Source: Scedosporium boydii (taxonomy: Eukaryota; Ascomycota; Sordariomycetes; Microascales; Microascaceae). Taken from it: a stretch of 35,108 bases of DNA. Each line of letters opens with the position of its first letter. Within the stretch, counting starts at the first letter, position 1. Positions 1 through 11,279 of the stretch are shown one piece after another. The notes beneath the pieces were generated by a model. The model was not told the origin of the DNA and made no database searches. It saw only the letters and a program-made list of their open reading frames with translations. The translations under genes and the position numbers were made by a program. The stretch spans positions 1 to 35,108 of the forward strand of contig NJFT01000321.1 in NCBI GenBank assembly GCA_002221725.1, given 5' to 3'.

Positions 1-235
1 GAGGGGGGGGGGGTTGCTGATGTCCAAAACTAAAATTACAGTCTACGATCCTCGCGAACATATTCTCACGATGGAAATGAGGGGGGAAGTCAAATTATGA
101 GAGAAGGTGCTTCTCGATTCCTTATGCTGTGCTCGCACCTCCTAACGGCCTGGTGTCCTTAATACCTCGTCTGTCCTCTCCCTACAAAAACAACCTTTCG
201 TGCCGTGTCCTTCTTAATATGTCTCTTCGGTGCGT

Positions 236-1030
236 CTAGAGCAGCTCGGCAGGCGTAACCCCCCAATGATAGGGTCCCATCCGCCCACCAGGAACACCAA
301 AGCCCCTCGGCAGACGAACGGGGTCATTCTCATCAACGAATCCGTGCTCACGGAAAGCGAGCCATTTTTGCAGGACAACAAGCGACTTTCCGGGCTCGAT
401 GGGGCCGACAACCGCCTCGGCGAACATGCGAAGCTGGAAAGGGAACGAAAACTCCGCATAATGAGTCGCGTAGTCGTCGGCGTGGAGGATTCTCAGGAGG
501 TAGGACCAGCCCTCGGACTCGGCGGCGAGGGCGAGGCAGGCCGCTTCCTTCTCGTCGGACCACCAATCAGGCATGAGATCCGTGGCTTCGGCGACCAGGC
601 GCTTGAGGAAGGCCTTGAAGCCTTCGAAGCTGGGGGGCGGAGTGGAGGGGTGGAGCTTGTAGGCGTCTTGGACTCGGAGGCGGTAAACGTCAATGAGGAG
701 GATGTACACATCCTTCTCGGGACGCCTATGCAGCCAGGTACCGGCTTCTAGGCGTGTCCAAGGCGTCTCAATGGGCTCCTCGAGGCCGGCGGTAGGAGAA
801 AGCATTGGGACGAGCTCCTCGATGTAGTCGAGGATCTCCTTGTCCTTGTCCTCAACGACATCGACAATCGGTAGGTTGGAGCGCATCTCGCGGCAGGCGC
901 GCTTGTGGGACTTCTAGTCCTTCTTGCGGCAGTCACGGGAGCAATACTTCGTTGTCTGGCATTGACGGCAGCTCTTGAGCTCTTTGGCCGGTGTTTTTTT
1001 GCCACAACAGGCACAGAGTGAGCCAGTCAT
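236..1030 (-). pseudogene. MYND zinc-finger protein with in-frame stop at the conserved Trp
   Basis: Read from the ATG at 1030, one frame gives a 263-residue protein interrupted once. Residues 1-48 form a complete MYND finger: Cys6, Cys9, Cys21, Cys24, Cys30, Cys34, His42 and Cys46 are all present, including YCSRDCRKKD and KSHKRAC. Codon 39 (914-916), where MYND fingers carry a Trp, is TAG. The frame is open on both sides, so this is a single substitution (TGG to TAG), not a frameshift, and no GT-AG pair removes it. The C-terminus ends with GPYHWGVTPAELL, which looks conserved. MYND fingers are protein-interaction modules. Translation from Met49 would give a 215-residue protein without the finger. 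It may be a pseudogene, a sequencing error or a readthrough case. On the plus strand the change is CCA to CTA, a CpA-to-TpA step as made by RIP. Confidence 0.7.
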
Positions 1031-1934
1031 TTTTCTGGCAGTTGCAGTTATGTCTCCTGGGCAATTAGTTAGATCATCGGTATCTTGTGGGATTCTTGAG
1101 AATGTTTCCGAGGTTGGGGCGGGAGGAACTTGCAGTATTCTTGAGAATTGGGTTGATGGTGAAGGAGAAAGGAAGAAGAAGAAGAAGAGAACCAGACTCG
1201 CCTGGCCCTATTTAAACTTGAAAATTTTCTTTGTGGGCGCTCGACCGAGGAGTTGCTGCGTTGGAACCAGGAGGAACTGTGAGGCAGAGCCCATGAAGGG
1301 ACTGTCATTTGGCTTGGCCCCGTAGCATCATGGAGTGTGGAGTGGGTGCGGATACAGGATGATTGTACGGTTCAAAGAGCGGCAGGCTTTTATGGACATT
1401 GAAGAGTCATTAATATTTAATGGGCAAACTTGTCTGACGATAAATCCCGTGTACACATCTCTGTGAATGGCAATATAGATCCCTCATCGAGACAGAAGCT
1501 TGCAAGTCGATGGAGTATATCAAAAAAACCATATGGAAGAAAAGGATGAACCCCGATATGCCAACTCCACCAAAGTTTTGCTTCATAAAGAGGATATTGA
1601 AGGAGAGAGGGAAAAGGAAAACGGCCGGAACAGTGCCACCAAACGAAACCAACACAGGGGGGAAGACAAAGGAGAGGGGAAAGACACATAGAAAAGAGAC
1701 AAAGAAGAACATGAGAAGATGAGGTGGGGAGGAAGACGATTACATTGCTAGAACAAAGATTCCTGCTCTACCACATCAACACCAACCCGAGGGTGAAGGA
1801 AGGCATATTAAGTAAAAACGGAACATGACCGCGCCGACATAACATAAGACAAGAAACATCTAACATCTCGGATCTAAAGTCGTCATTAGTCTTGCCAAAC
1901 GACTATGGGCGAAGCCAGGAGAAGCGTGGCCCGT
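1031..1934. other. Intergenic: MYND promoter and rgd1 3' region
   Basis: No supportable gene. It holds the upstream region of the minus-strand MYND gene, with a TATTTAAA stretch near 1208-1215, and the 3' flank of the rgd1-like gene. A purine-rich tract on the plus strand lies at about 1590-1720. Confidence 0.5.
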
Positions 1935-4791
1935 TCAATCATCATCGAAGATCTGATACGTGTTTTGCAGAATCGTGTCGATGACCTTGATCTGCCAGCC
2001 GGCATCCGTAATGCCTGTGTTAGGATCTGTACCCATCAGTGTTGGGCCGAAGATAACTGCCAGGTTATGCGAGTTCATGCGGTTCAGATTAGCATTCTCC
2101 ATTACTCGCCAGAGATGGAGTGTCAGGGCTCGCAGAGTGGCATAGTTGGGATCCGGCAGGCTATTGATGATTGCGTGTAACGAGTCACGCCGTACAATAT
2201 CATCCTCGTGTTCTTGAGGCGCGTATATGTCAGTACCACAGAAAACAACAAACACCATCTTGAAAATAAGAATATACTGAATATACTTACTCGCTGCCTC
2301 GATCAATGCCGAGTGGTGTTCCATCGTCAGAAGTGGATCAGGTAGGTCACGGAAGAACTGCTTCAGTAGACCTGTAACACTGTTCACATCATGGAAGAAG
2401 CTGTCGGGGTTCCTGAAGTCGAGAGCGGGGTTGGTCGAGTCTGCTTTCGAATTAGTATTGAGGACCATACAATCTAATTGTGGGTGTTTCGCCTCAGATC
2501 ACGTCACGGCTGTCTTCTCGAGCGACTTACCAGTATCAAACATGACCTTGAGCTTGTTGATCGAGTTCAGGGAACCGGACTGGCGGTAGATTCCCTCCAT
2601 GTTCAAGCCATACAGATCAACAGCCTGAATGCACTGATAAACAACCATAGGAACGGCCAAGCCGTCTCGCTCGTACAACTTCCCGAGATGAATTCCGAAT
2701 ACGGGTTTCGCCGTCACTTGGGCAGGTGGTGACTGTTGTCGCGTAATTGGAGCCGCTGAGAGCTTAGATGGTGCCGAGGCTCCTTGGGAATGAGGAGGAT
2801 TCTGAAGGAGAGGGTTAATGCCACCCGAATCTCTCTGGTGAGCCTGAGGACCTAGGCCCGGAGCCAGTGGAGGTTGACCCAGCGGTCCTGAGGATTGGAA
2901 GGAGAGAGCGCCCAGTTGAGGAGGTCCTTGCGAAGACATAGTCGCGGGGGGGGCAGCGAATTTGGGGCCGTTTCCGAAGCCGCCGGGCTGCTGGTATGGT
3001 TGGGGCTGTTGCTGCTGTTGGCCCATGGCGGATTGGTTGAGCAGACCGCCTGCACTAAAGGTTCGGCTATGCTGTTGTTGAGAGAGGGGTAGCTGCTGAT
3101 GCTGCTGAGAAGCAGGCCGTTGCTGAGATGAGGGGCGCGCCTGCGGCTGTTGCTGTTGCTGTTGTTGAATCGGCGCAGTAGCTGTAGTCGGGGAGAATCC
3201 TTGCGCGCCAGGAGATGTTACAGGGGAATTATAGTTCGAACCTCGCTGCCCAGCTATGGGCTGTGCGAGCGGCTGGACCGGGAATTGCCCAGGAGGCGAG
3301 GTCTGGCCGCCTGTTACATTGGGCTGGCTGATGGGGGGATTGGGGGGGGGGTTTAAAACCTGTGTCCGAGCTGTTAGTTACGTCGATATACGGATGGTGT
3401 CTTGGGTTGCTAGGATTATTCATTAAACGTACGGGATTCCGCTCGTACTTGACGTCCCCATGGTTTGCGGGAACCTTCGAATGGTGAGCCACGAGATAGT
3501 CGCTAAGATCTTTTTCGTTATTGATTGACGCTACCGCCTCCCTAAGGCTTCGTGGCTGCTGGGTATTGTTGTCGTTGTTCTTAAGTGGGCTGATACAAAG
3601 ACCGTTGCTGAGCAGAAGTTTCTCGTTGAAGGAGGCTAGAAAAGGGCCGGCGAGTCAGTAAAATAAATTAATAACGCAACTAGAAGGCTCAACACCGAAA
3701 CCGGCGGTATTTCGTACGTACCAAACTTCTGCATCTGGAGAGAGAGGCCGGAATCAGTCTCCCGGACGAGGTCATGGATGGCCTTCACGGCCTCAGGCCG
3801 GGTGCGTTGGACAAGCTCGGCCTTCTCAGCCTGTAGAATCTGCACTTTGCCGCGGTAGTCTTGGTCGGCTCCCTGGACCTTCCGGAGTAGGTCTTCCTCG
3901 TGCTGGGCAGCAGACTTGGCGCCCTTGAAAAACATCTTGCCGCTCTGCCTCGACGTATCGCCAGTCCTCGCGCGCTCGTATTCTTCGGCGAGAGAGTCGT
4001 ACTTGGCTTTGGACTTCCGCATGGCCGCTTCAATCTCGCTGACCCGCTGTTCAGGGGCAAGGCCGTTGGTCTTCCAGCCCTTCCGGTTACGTTCGGCAAT
4101 CGCTGCGAGCTCCATAAGGTCGTCGTGCATGTGGTGGAGTGAAGAGGCGAACTGAAGGCCGTTGTCGGCCATTCGGTCGTGGATTACAAGCATGTCGTCG
4201 TAAGCTTGGGCAAAGGTGCCCTGCTTGTGCTCAGGCCGATGGACGCTCTCTTGCGTCATGCGGCAGAGCTTCTTGAGGCCGTGTGCGTGTTCTTCTTCGA
4301 GGGCCGATCGTTTCTTGAGGAATAGGGCAAACTCCTATGAATGAGCCGAGCACTACTGTCAGTCACAGTGCCCCGGAAAAGCAAATGTGTTGCGCGAATA
4401 GGAAGGGCGATTGGCAGCTAGAAAGGTTGTAAGCTTGCTTACCTTGGCGGCGGCGATGCTCTGCTTCAGCCTGTGAAGCATGGCCGAGATGGCGATCTAG
4501 CAGACAAGACGTCAATTTCCTTCATTCTACCACTTTCCACAGTGGCCGGCCGCTGTTCGCAATTACCTCAGATGACAAGACTTCCTGCACTTGCTTAGAC
4601 ACGACGTCTGGCGCGCCTCCTCCGGCCTGGCCAGCTTGTGGATTCGTGGCAGGCGCGGTGGCGCCATTGGCACCGGTCGGTGTGCCCTCGGGCAATGTTG
4701 CCGTCGTTCCTAATGACATGCTCCCAGAGTCGTTGCGCTGGTGATGTTTGGTATGGGAGAAGAGTGACGAAGGAGAGTGGAGACCGGTCAT
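1935..4791 (-). CDS. RGD1: F-BAR and RhoGAP domain protein (Rgd1-like)
   Basis: Six exons: 4567-4791, 4443-4496, 3722-4334, 2531-3635, 2291-2440 and 1935-2212, about 807 residues. The N-terminal half is an FCH/F-BAR coiled-coil module (about residues 65-330; ALFLKKRSALEEEHAHGLKK). A Gln/Pro-rich linker with short polyQ follows. The C-terminal RhoGAP domain (about residues 609-800) carries the arginine finger in MEGIYRQSG and the motif KQFFRDLPDPLL. S. cerevisiae Rgd1 is a GAP for Rho3 and Rho4 that binds membranes through its F-BAR, so a role in cortical actin and polarity is likely. Introns have good donors and branch sites (TACTAAT before the fifth exon). Exon 4 needs one base fewer: a C10 run at 3342-3351 shifts the frame, and nine C's would join both halves and satisfy the phase of every following exon. 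I treat it as one gene with a probable homopolymer error. Confidence 0.85.
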
Positions 4792-5280
4792 TATTAGGAG
4801 GGAAAGGCCAAGTCGTAGCCGTAATCGAGGGCGGGAGTGGGGAGAAAGAAGTCAAGTTCGGGTTCGGGCTCAAGTCGCAAATTCCAATTCCGTGTTCGGT
4901 TCTGTTCTAGTCCAAGTGGCAGGCTAACCAGGGTCACTGGGCAGAGGGATCACCACAAGAAGAACCAGGGTGGGTGGCGATGCACGTTTCTCCACCAAAA
5001 GGCTCGGCAGGGGTCTATTACTCTGTACTTGTAATGGCTCCGACCGATGCTAACGGGAGCTCTGCATCTGTGTCAACAATTTCGAGGCTTTACAAAAGGG
5101 GCCGAACAAAGAGCCAGGCAAAACCGAAGTTCGTGGGCGTTGCTAGGGTGGTGAGCTGGTGAGGTAGGGCAGCAGAAGGGTTGTTGTGCAGGGTGTGAAA
5201 CGGAAGAAATTCATGCGAACGCCTCGAGCCCGACGCAAAAGGGTGACGTTGGAGGGTGCTATTTTGTAGAGGGATTGGGT

Positions 5281-5290
5281 GTACTTCGTA
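5281..5290 (+). repeat. Dispersed GTACTTCGTA motif, copy 1
   Basis: An exact 10-mer seen four times in the window, with a variant elsewhere (GTACTCCGT at 15020 and 15822). This copy lies in the rgd1-cms1 intergenic region. Confidence 0.6.
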
Positions 5291-5592
5291 CTTGCAGAAT
5301 ATCACAGCCTAATGCTAGAATTTTGGCATTGAGTCTAGGATCCAGGAACCAAGCAAAGAAAGGAAGAAGAGTATCTAGCAATTACTTGGTAACTGCTTAT
5401 CCGAATTCGAAGACCCCAATAATTCCATTTGATCATTTCGCCATCATTCGATAAATTCGACGACAAATTCTGTTGAAGGCCAGCGACTCGTTTCTCCTGC
5501 TCCTTGCCTTGTGTCCCTTCTATGTAGGTCGTAATTGACCATTCCTTCAGGGTCTTGTCATCTCATCAATGCCCGTCTGTGGTACGACTCTT

Positions 5593-5602
5593 TACGAAGT
5601 AC
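5593..5602 (-). repeat. Dispersed GTACTTCGTA motif, copy 2 (inverted)
   Basis: Reverse complement TACGAAGTAC, about 300 bp from copy 1 and in opposite orientation. Confidence 0.6.
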
Positions 5603-7208
5603 ACACACAGCACTGCCGGAGGATTACGAAGGACCATTGCCAGGCACAGGCACACCTGTGCTGTCCAATGGTTCTATTTTGAGACTAAACCAAATGTAAG
5701 AAGGTACCTCGGTACTGTAGTACGGCTCCTGTTCAAGAGATCTTGTGCCCAACATCCTGACGCAGTCCTGCTTCGACCACGTTCCAGATATTGGATGAGA
5801 CCCTTTAAGAGAAGCTCGGGCCTTCGCCATAAAGATGTAAGTAGCACAAACCTTAAGTGTTGATGCAGCTCTTAGGAGAGCTCACAGACACTGGGTTGAT
5901 GAAGCGGCAGGCATGCAATACTCGGTATATTGCCAGCAATCTTGTTAATATTCTGCTCTGCGCCCGCTCCCAAGCGATGTTCAACCCAAAATCCGAAACA
6001 TGGGGTTGACGTGAACCCGGGTTTTGGAAGCAGGGATCCCGGCTGGTTATCACCTTCCCGGAACAGGATGGATAAGGACACTGAACCTGGAGATAAGGCC
6101 CCGATGCGAGGACTGTTGTCTCGCACCCATACTCTAATGCGCAGGTCCCTGTGTCGATCGCGGGCAAGAGATGTCTCCGAGTCAGAAACTGTGATCTCCG
6201 GGCTTGTTTGCAGGCCGTTTGTATCCCTGAGGGGGAGTCTACGGGGTCGGAAATCATTATCCCTGAGAAGGCCTTTAATATCCCACGGTGCTTCTAAATC
6301 CAAATCTGCGGTGAGTTCTAGAACCAGTTAAAATGTTAAATGTTATTGTTAGGAGATCAAGAAACGTAGGCTGATCCCGTTAGAGATCCCTGCTGGGGGC
6401 AACGAAGGAAAAAAAAGAAAAAAGCTCGTGAAAAGATCAAGAAAATCAGCGGCAAAATTCGATGATCGCCTGGCCAGCGAGACCCATAAAGTTTCGACAC
6501 AATGACAACCACCGAAGGGAGGGGGTGTCAGAGCAGTCCCGGTGGTTCATGACTGGAAGTCACCATGATGTAAGTTGAGCGCGTATCTACTGTTAATTAG
6601 TATTCGCACAATATAATTCAGTGTTTCGTCCTCAAAGCTGGATCGGCAGCCTACGTCCCGTACCGTTCAATGTTGTTCTCTCAATTCTACTGCGTATATC
6701 ATTATTCCGATATCGTATTATTATTGAGTGAACATGGGCGTCAATGGATTTGACATTCGCTGCTTGAGGTCCAGCAGTTTGGAATTGGGATCGCAATGGG
6801 CTCAGGTTGAGAATCAACCGCCTGTGCTAAAACTGGGTAATGGTGGGGGATGGAGCTAAGAGAAAAATGAGCCTACACCGCCTAAATTTTTCTGTTTACT
6901 GCCGCTTGTCGAATCGAGGCTTCATCAGAAAATCTCATTGATTACTTCACACTATCTCACCGAACAATTGAAAACTTGACGTTTTATATATTTCCCTGGG
7001 GACAACAGGAAGCTTTCTCTTTTTCTTCTTCTTCTATTTATTCTGCACCCCAAACCCTCAATTTTCGTTGTTTGAATCGAGATCCACTCTACGGAAAGCA
7101 AGTCCATCTAAAACAGCTGTGAAAGAAACCCCCATCACCGCCTGGTGATTCCGTAGCAACGCGGCATTGCCGTGAAAAAGTTCTCGACTATTAAGGAAAA
7201 ACTTTACG

Positions 7209-8273
7209 ATGTCGACATCCCGGCCGAACAAGCGACCGGCGGAATCTGACAACACCAGTTCGAAGAAGAAGCGAAGGAGAAAGACCAAGGATAGCGCGGA
7301 GGATGACGAGCTGATTGACCTTGAGCTGGGCGTGAACGGCGCTATTGCGAAGATGGATAATCAGCTTCTGGCTGATCACCTTGCACAGAGGCTGTCTCGA
7401 TTTGGAACTGATCTAAGTCCTGTCGAGCTTTCTGATCTCTCCATCTCTGGTAATTTCCATCTCGATCCAGCCTGCACGATCGTGTCTTGAATACGCAAGA
7501 GCGAGCTACGAGTCTGAAAGTTATCCACTGACCTTGTACTTGTGTATTAGCTGCCTCGATTAAGGATACCACATCCTGGAAGGAACAGAGGATAACGGAC
7601 AAGTTTCCCGACTTCCTTGAGAAGTTCGCTGATCAACCAGAGTCTCTTGGGAAGGCGCCGAAGCCATGCGGCACTCCTCACACCCTCATCGTCACTAGCG
7701 GAGGGTTAAGAGCGGCCAATGTCGTCAGGTAAGTAACTTGAGACCTTCTTTCCATACGCTTCACCTCCGAACGGGCAAGCTAACGTGCGAGCAGAGCTGT
7801 GAGGAAGTTTCAATCCAAAAACAGCACAGTGGCAAAATTGGTAGGTGGCCCAGCAGACGAACCCCGGACACTTCGGTGGGGGCAGCCCTCCATTTCCAGA
7901 ATCACAAAACTAACAGCACCTTCCAGTTTGCCAAGCACATGAAAATTGAGGAACAGATCGGCTTTCTAGGGAAGTCGCGAGCCGGCATTGGCGTAGGAAC
8001 GCCCGCGAGACTGGCAGAGCTCATTGAGAATGGTAGGTAGTGACTTCTGCCGAGATCGAGTACTCGAGTATCACTAACATCATATTAACAGGAGCGCTTT
8101 CCCTGACCCGTCTGGAGCGAGTAGTTGTAGATGCTTCACATGTTGATCAGAAGAAGCGAGGAGTCATGGATATGAAAGACACGATGATACCCCTCGCTCG
8201 CCTTCTCTCTAGGAAGGAACTCAAGGACCGGTATGCTGCTGAAGAGAAACCGATAGACCTGCTGTTTTACTAA
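7209..8273 (+). CDS. CMS1: Cms1-family ribosome biogenesis protein
   Basis: Five exons: 7209-7449, 7551-7728, 7795-7840, 7927-8032 and 8092-8273, 250 residues, with phases agreeing throughout. The N-terminus is a basic nuclear-localisation-like segment (KKKRRRKTKD). The body shows Cms1-family signatures: TLIVTSGGLRAANVVR, GVGTPARLAELIENGALSL and VVVDASHVDQKKRG, and it ends in LLFY. These resemble degenerate DEAD-box helicase core motifs (Ia, Ib and a DEAD replaced by DASH), so ATPase activity is unlikely. Yeast Cms1 is found in 90S pre-ribosomal (U3-containing) particles and acts in small-subunit maturation in the nucleolus. The branch point GCTAACG precedes the second acceptor. The gene shares its promoter region with rgd1. 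Confidence 0.9.
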
Positions 8274-8689
8274 GTTAGTCCGAATGTTCACATGTTCGAA
8301 CCATGCATATCCTGGATGTGGATTTTTCTTCTGCCAATGCGCTCCCTATCAATTAGTCTCTGAACCCGTTCCTTCCCAGGTTGGAGTGACCAAGCCAAAT
8401 TGCAGAGAGACTGCTCTTTCCTCCCCATTCATGGCAGCTTTCTCCTTCCTACCTTGGTTGTTGAGTGTAATCTACCTCTGCTGTCGAATCCCAACAAGTT
8501 CGTTGAGGTTTTCGAAGAAGTGGAATGGAAATTTCTCTCTAAACTTTTCTACATTACAATCCGTTGTTCTCATTTTCTGGCAAATTCGTCTCTCTCTCTC
8601 TCAAGGAGCCTGGGTCGACTGCCGTGTTCTCCCACATTTCCAATCCTGAATAGTGACTCGATCGCTTCCTGCCTCCTTGCTTGATCGCC
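8274..8689. other. Intergenic between cms1 and the GPI-like gene
   Basis: 416 bp, pyrimidine-rich in the second half (a TCTCTCTCTCTC tract near 8591-8603), acting as 3' flank and promoter. No gene seen. Confidence 0.5.
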
Positions 8690-9501
8690 ATGAAGACCAC
8701 ATTCATTGCTCCCCTTGCAATTGCCTGCTGCGTTGCTGGCAGCATGATATCGAACAATGGAATCATTGAAGGTATAGAGCCGAAAAGGTCCACTGAGCTA
8801 CGATTGTCCTTGCTAACAGCAATGGTTACAAAGAAGGGAAACTTGGTCTCATCCGTGAACATGACGCCGTTGCTGATAGTGGCATACGAGTTACGACATT
8901 CCAGGTTCCTGCGACTCCCGTAACCACTTCGGGAGGATATAGCCTCAGCTCCTACACCCTTGAATGTCTTTGCAGCAAAATTGCCTCGGAAACCGAAACC
9001 ACCGCCTGGCCTGCTACCGCCACGGAGGTTGGGGGACCTGCACAAGTGAATGCGACGTCTGTAGTAGATAGTCTGGTCCCAGATGAGAGCCATACGACAG
9101 AGAGCGCGGTTCCGCCTCTGAAGGTCGTTACAGTTACGGTTACTGTTTCGCGCGAGTCCCCACCGGAGATCCTGACTGAGGCCGTCCCTTCAAATAATCT
9201 GACGGGTAGTCCTCTACCGACCGCAACATTCAAGTCTGTCAAGCCATGTCCCCATCGTGGTAATGGGAAAAGCAGCTCGGATGCTCCGCTAGACACACCG
9301 AAGGCCACCCTATCCACGGCTGTGTTTAATGGGACGATCACCGAAGTTCCCACTGAGCAACCAACAGCCACGGGAACGGATCATTCGCACATGGGAGTTG
9401 AAACTGCTCCGGAAGCATCCTCTGCTGGGCAGTTTTGTATGGGAGGAGACCTCTTGAATCTCCTTGTTTGGGCTTTCATTTCTATCTGTATGCTTGTCTA
9501 G
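8690..9501 (+). CDS. Secreted Ser/Thr-rich protein with GPI-anchor-like tail
   Basis: The ATG at 8690 opens a signal peptide (MKTTFIAPLAIACCVAGS). The main body is Thr/Ser/Val/Pro-rich (VVTVTVTVSR), has N-glycosylation sequons (NATS, NLTG, NGTI) and ends with a short spacer and a hydrophobic tail (LLNLLVWAFISICMLV), the layout of a fungal GPI-anchored cell-wall protein. Frames join only through an intron. The best phase-correct model is 8690-8771 plus 8834-9501 (249 residues), with donor GTATAG, branch GCTAAC at 8812-8817 and the unusual acceptor AAAG. The better-looking CAG at 8817-8819 leaves the frame out of phase. Few cysteines are present (CLCS, PCPH, FCMG). I do not recognise a specific family. 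The exact N-terminal junction is uncertain; the long 3' exon is secure. Confidence 0.65.
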
Positions 9502-10138
9502 AAACTGGACGCAGGAACCTCACCACAGAGGTGGGTGTGGGACGAACGTATTGTTCCGGATGAAGTCGCGGACTTCTGCCTGCATTTTTTCCTTATTCTT
9601 TCTTTTTTTCTCTTCATCTTTGGGAGGAATATGAGAAGGAGGGCGACAAATTTGTATTACCTTTATTAAAACAGACCATGGTCTCAAGTCATGTCAAGAC
9701 ATGTTATTCGACATGTTGGCCTGAGAGGACTCGAAGGTGAATCTCAAAGTCGTGGTAGAACTTCAGTACGCTTTAGATCAGTTACAGAGCAGGTGTTGTC
9801 AGTTGTGGACGTCCGAAAGGCACTTTTAAGTGGTGGGGTGGTGGGGATTTTTATTTTTCAGTTTTTCTTTTCCAATTGAGCTTCGCTCCTCACATTTTAG
9901 TCTTGTTCGAATATCAAGTAGTTGCTTCAACAAAGGCTTCAACTCTTGACTCGACACCACGACTTTTCTTTAACCGTGACGGACTGAGCCTGCGCACCTT
10001 GTGTCACTCGTCTGTTGTCCGCGACAACTTACCGATTAAGACCGGCCGAATCCACGATTATTCACACCCTATACTAAGATACGGAGCTACTTGCGACTTG
10101 TGATATATATACCCTTGCGATATAACGCAGACCAAAAC
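9502..10138. other. Intergenic upstream of nop6
   Basis: 637 bp with T-rich tracts near 9585-9620 and 9845-9875. No gene is supported. It holds the 3' flank of the GPI-like gene and the nop6 promoter. Confidence 0.5.
10104..10111 (+). promoter_or_regulatory. Possible TATA box of nop6
   Basis: TATATATA lies 28 bp upstream of the nop6 ATG. The short distance would leave a very short leader, so it may instead be a plain AT tract. Confidence 0.3.
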
Positions 10139-11279
10139 ATGGGCAAACGCAGTCGTGAAAGCCTGGGAGAGACCTCTGCCCAGGCGTACAATGGCGAGAA
10201 GACCAAGAAACGGAGAAAGGACGGAGACGGGTCCGACAAGAAGAGGAACAAGAGGTTGAGGGAGCTCAAGAAGGACATTGCGGACTTGCCGGAGGCTGAC
10301 GGGGAAGATGTCGCTGAGGAGGGAGCTGCTGTTTCCGGCGGTGATGAGGTGAATGGGAAGGGTGAGGGTGAGGTGTTGTCTAAGAAGGCGGAGAAGAAGA
10401 GGAGGAGGAAGAAGGAACAGGCCGAGAGGGAGGCGCAAGAGGTGAATGGGGAGGAAGAGAAGATTGTGGCAGACGAGGATGAGAGCAAGTCGAAAGAAGG
10501 GAAGAAGAGTAAGAAGAGTAAGAAAAAGGCTAAGAAGGCGGCAGAGGCGGCCGCTGGGGAGGAGGAAGAAGAAGACGGAGGAGTCAAGGTGACCGAGCAG
10601 GAGTCACCAAAGAACGGTGCGCCAGCTGAAGAAGGAGCCGATGAAGAGGGCGAAAACGAGGCCGGAAAGCAAGGAAAGGCTCCGCGATTTATCGTCTTTG
10701 TCGGTATGTTCTCTCTCCCAATTTCTCCCTTCGGGCTCGAGTCGCACAATTTCTAACACCCAGCTTTTGTTTACAGGTAACCTCCCCTACTCTGCCACAG
10801 CCGAATCCATCCGAGCGCACTTCGCCTCGCTGAACCCTTCCGCCGTCCGCTGCCTTACGAAACGAGACGATCCCACAAAGTGCCGCGGCTGCGCCTTCAT
10901 CGAGTTCTCGTCGTCCAACAACATGCGGACGTGTCTGGACAAGATGCACCATTCGACCTTCGAGGACGGAAAGTCCAAGGCCCGGAAGATAAATGTCGAG
11001 CTGACGTATGTCTCTCTATATAAATCCCCCCTTCTCTTTGGTATCAGAAACCCCAAAACCGTTACTAACGAGATTTTTTTTTTCAGGGCCGGTGGTGGTG
11101 GTAAAACCAATTACCGCATGGATAAGATTAAGAAGAAGAACGAGAAGCTAAACGTGAATCGCCTCAAGCGCATCGAGCGGGAGAAGGAAGAGAAGAAGCT
11201 CGCGAAGACTGAGGAAGCGACCAACGGCTCCGGCGGCATGGAGGAGAGCATGCATCCTAGTAGGAGGGCTCGCATGTAA
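10139..11279 (+). CDS. NOP6: Nop6-like RRM protein of small-subunit biogenesis
   Basis: Three exons: 10139-10703, 10777-11005 and 11087-11279, 328 residues. Residues 1 to about 180 are low-complexity Lys/Glu-rich charged sequence. A single RRM follows (about residues 184-265), with RNP2-like IVFVGNLPY and RNP1-like KCRGCAFIEF. A basic C-terminal tail contains GGGGKTNYRMDKIKKKNEKLN, then ends in SRRARM. This order (acidic/basic N-term, one RRM, GG.GK.N basic tail) fits yeast Nop6, an RNA-binding factor of early 40S assembly in the nucleolus. The first intron splits the RRM just before GNLPY, and both introns have TCTAAC/ACTAAC branch points. The start has good context (AAAACATGG). Confidence in the family is high; strict orthology is inferred. 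Confidence 0.88.

Larger units (their letters stand above)
4792..7208. other. Intergenic: divergent promoter region of rgd1 and cms1
   Basis: About 2.4 kb between divergent genes, with no recognised gene. A stop-poor patch at about 5850-6330 is open on both strands but shows no familiar motif. Two exact copies of the 10-mer GTACTTCGTA (one inverted) occur. A pyrimidine tract at 7017-7038 lies about 170 bp upstream of the cms1 ATG, typical of a fungal core promoter or 5' leader. Confidence 0.5.

Noticed and set aside
3130..3175. CAG/CTG triplet tract as a separate microsatellite element
   Set aside because: It simply encodes a short polyGln stretch in the rgd1 linker.
3320..3355. An intron around the C10 run in rgd1
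   Set aside because: The only GT...AG interval is about 32 bp with a poor donor and no branch site.
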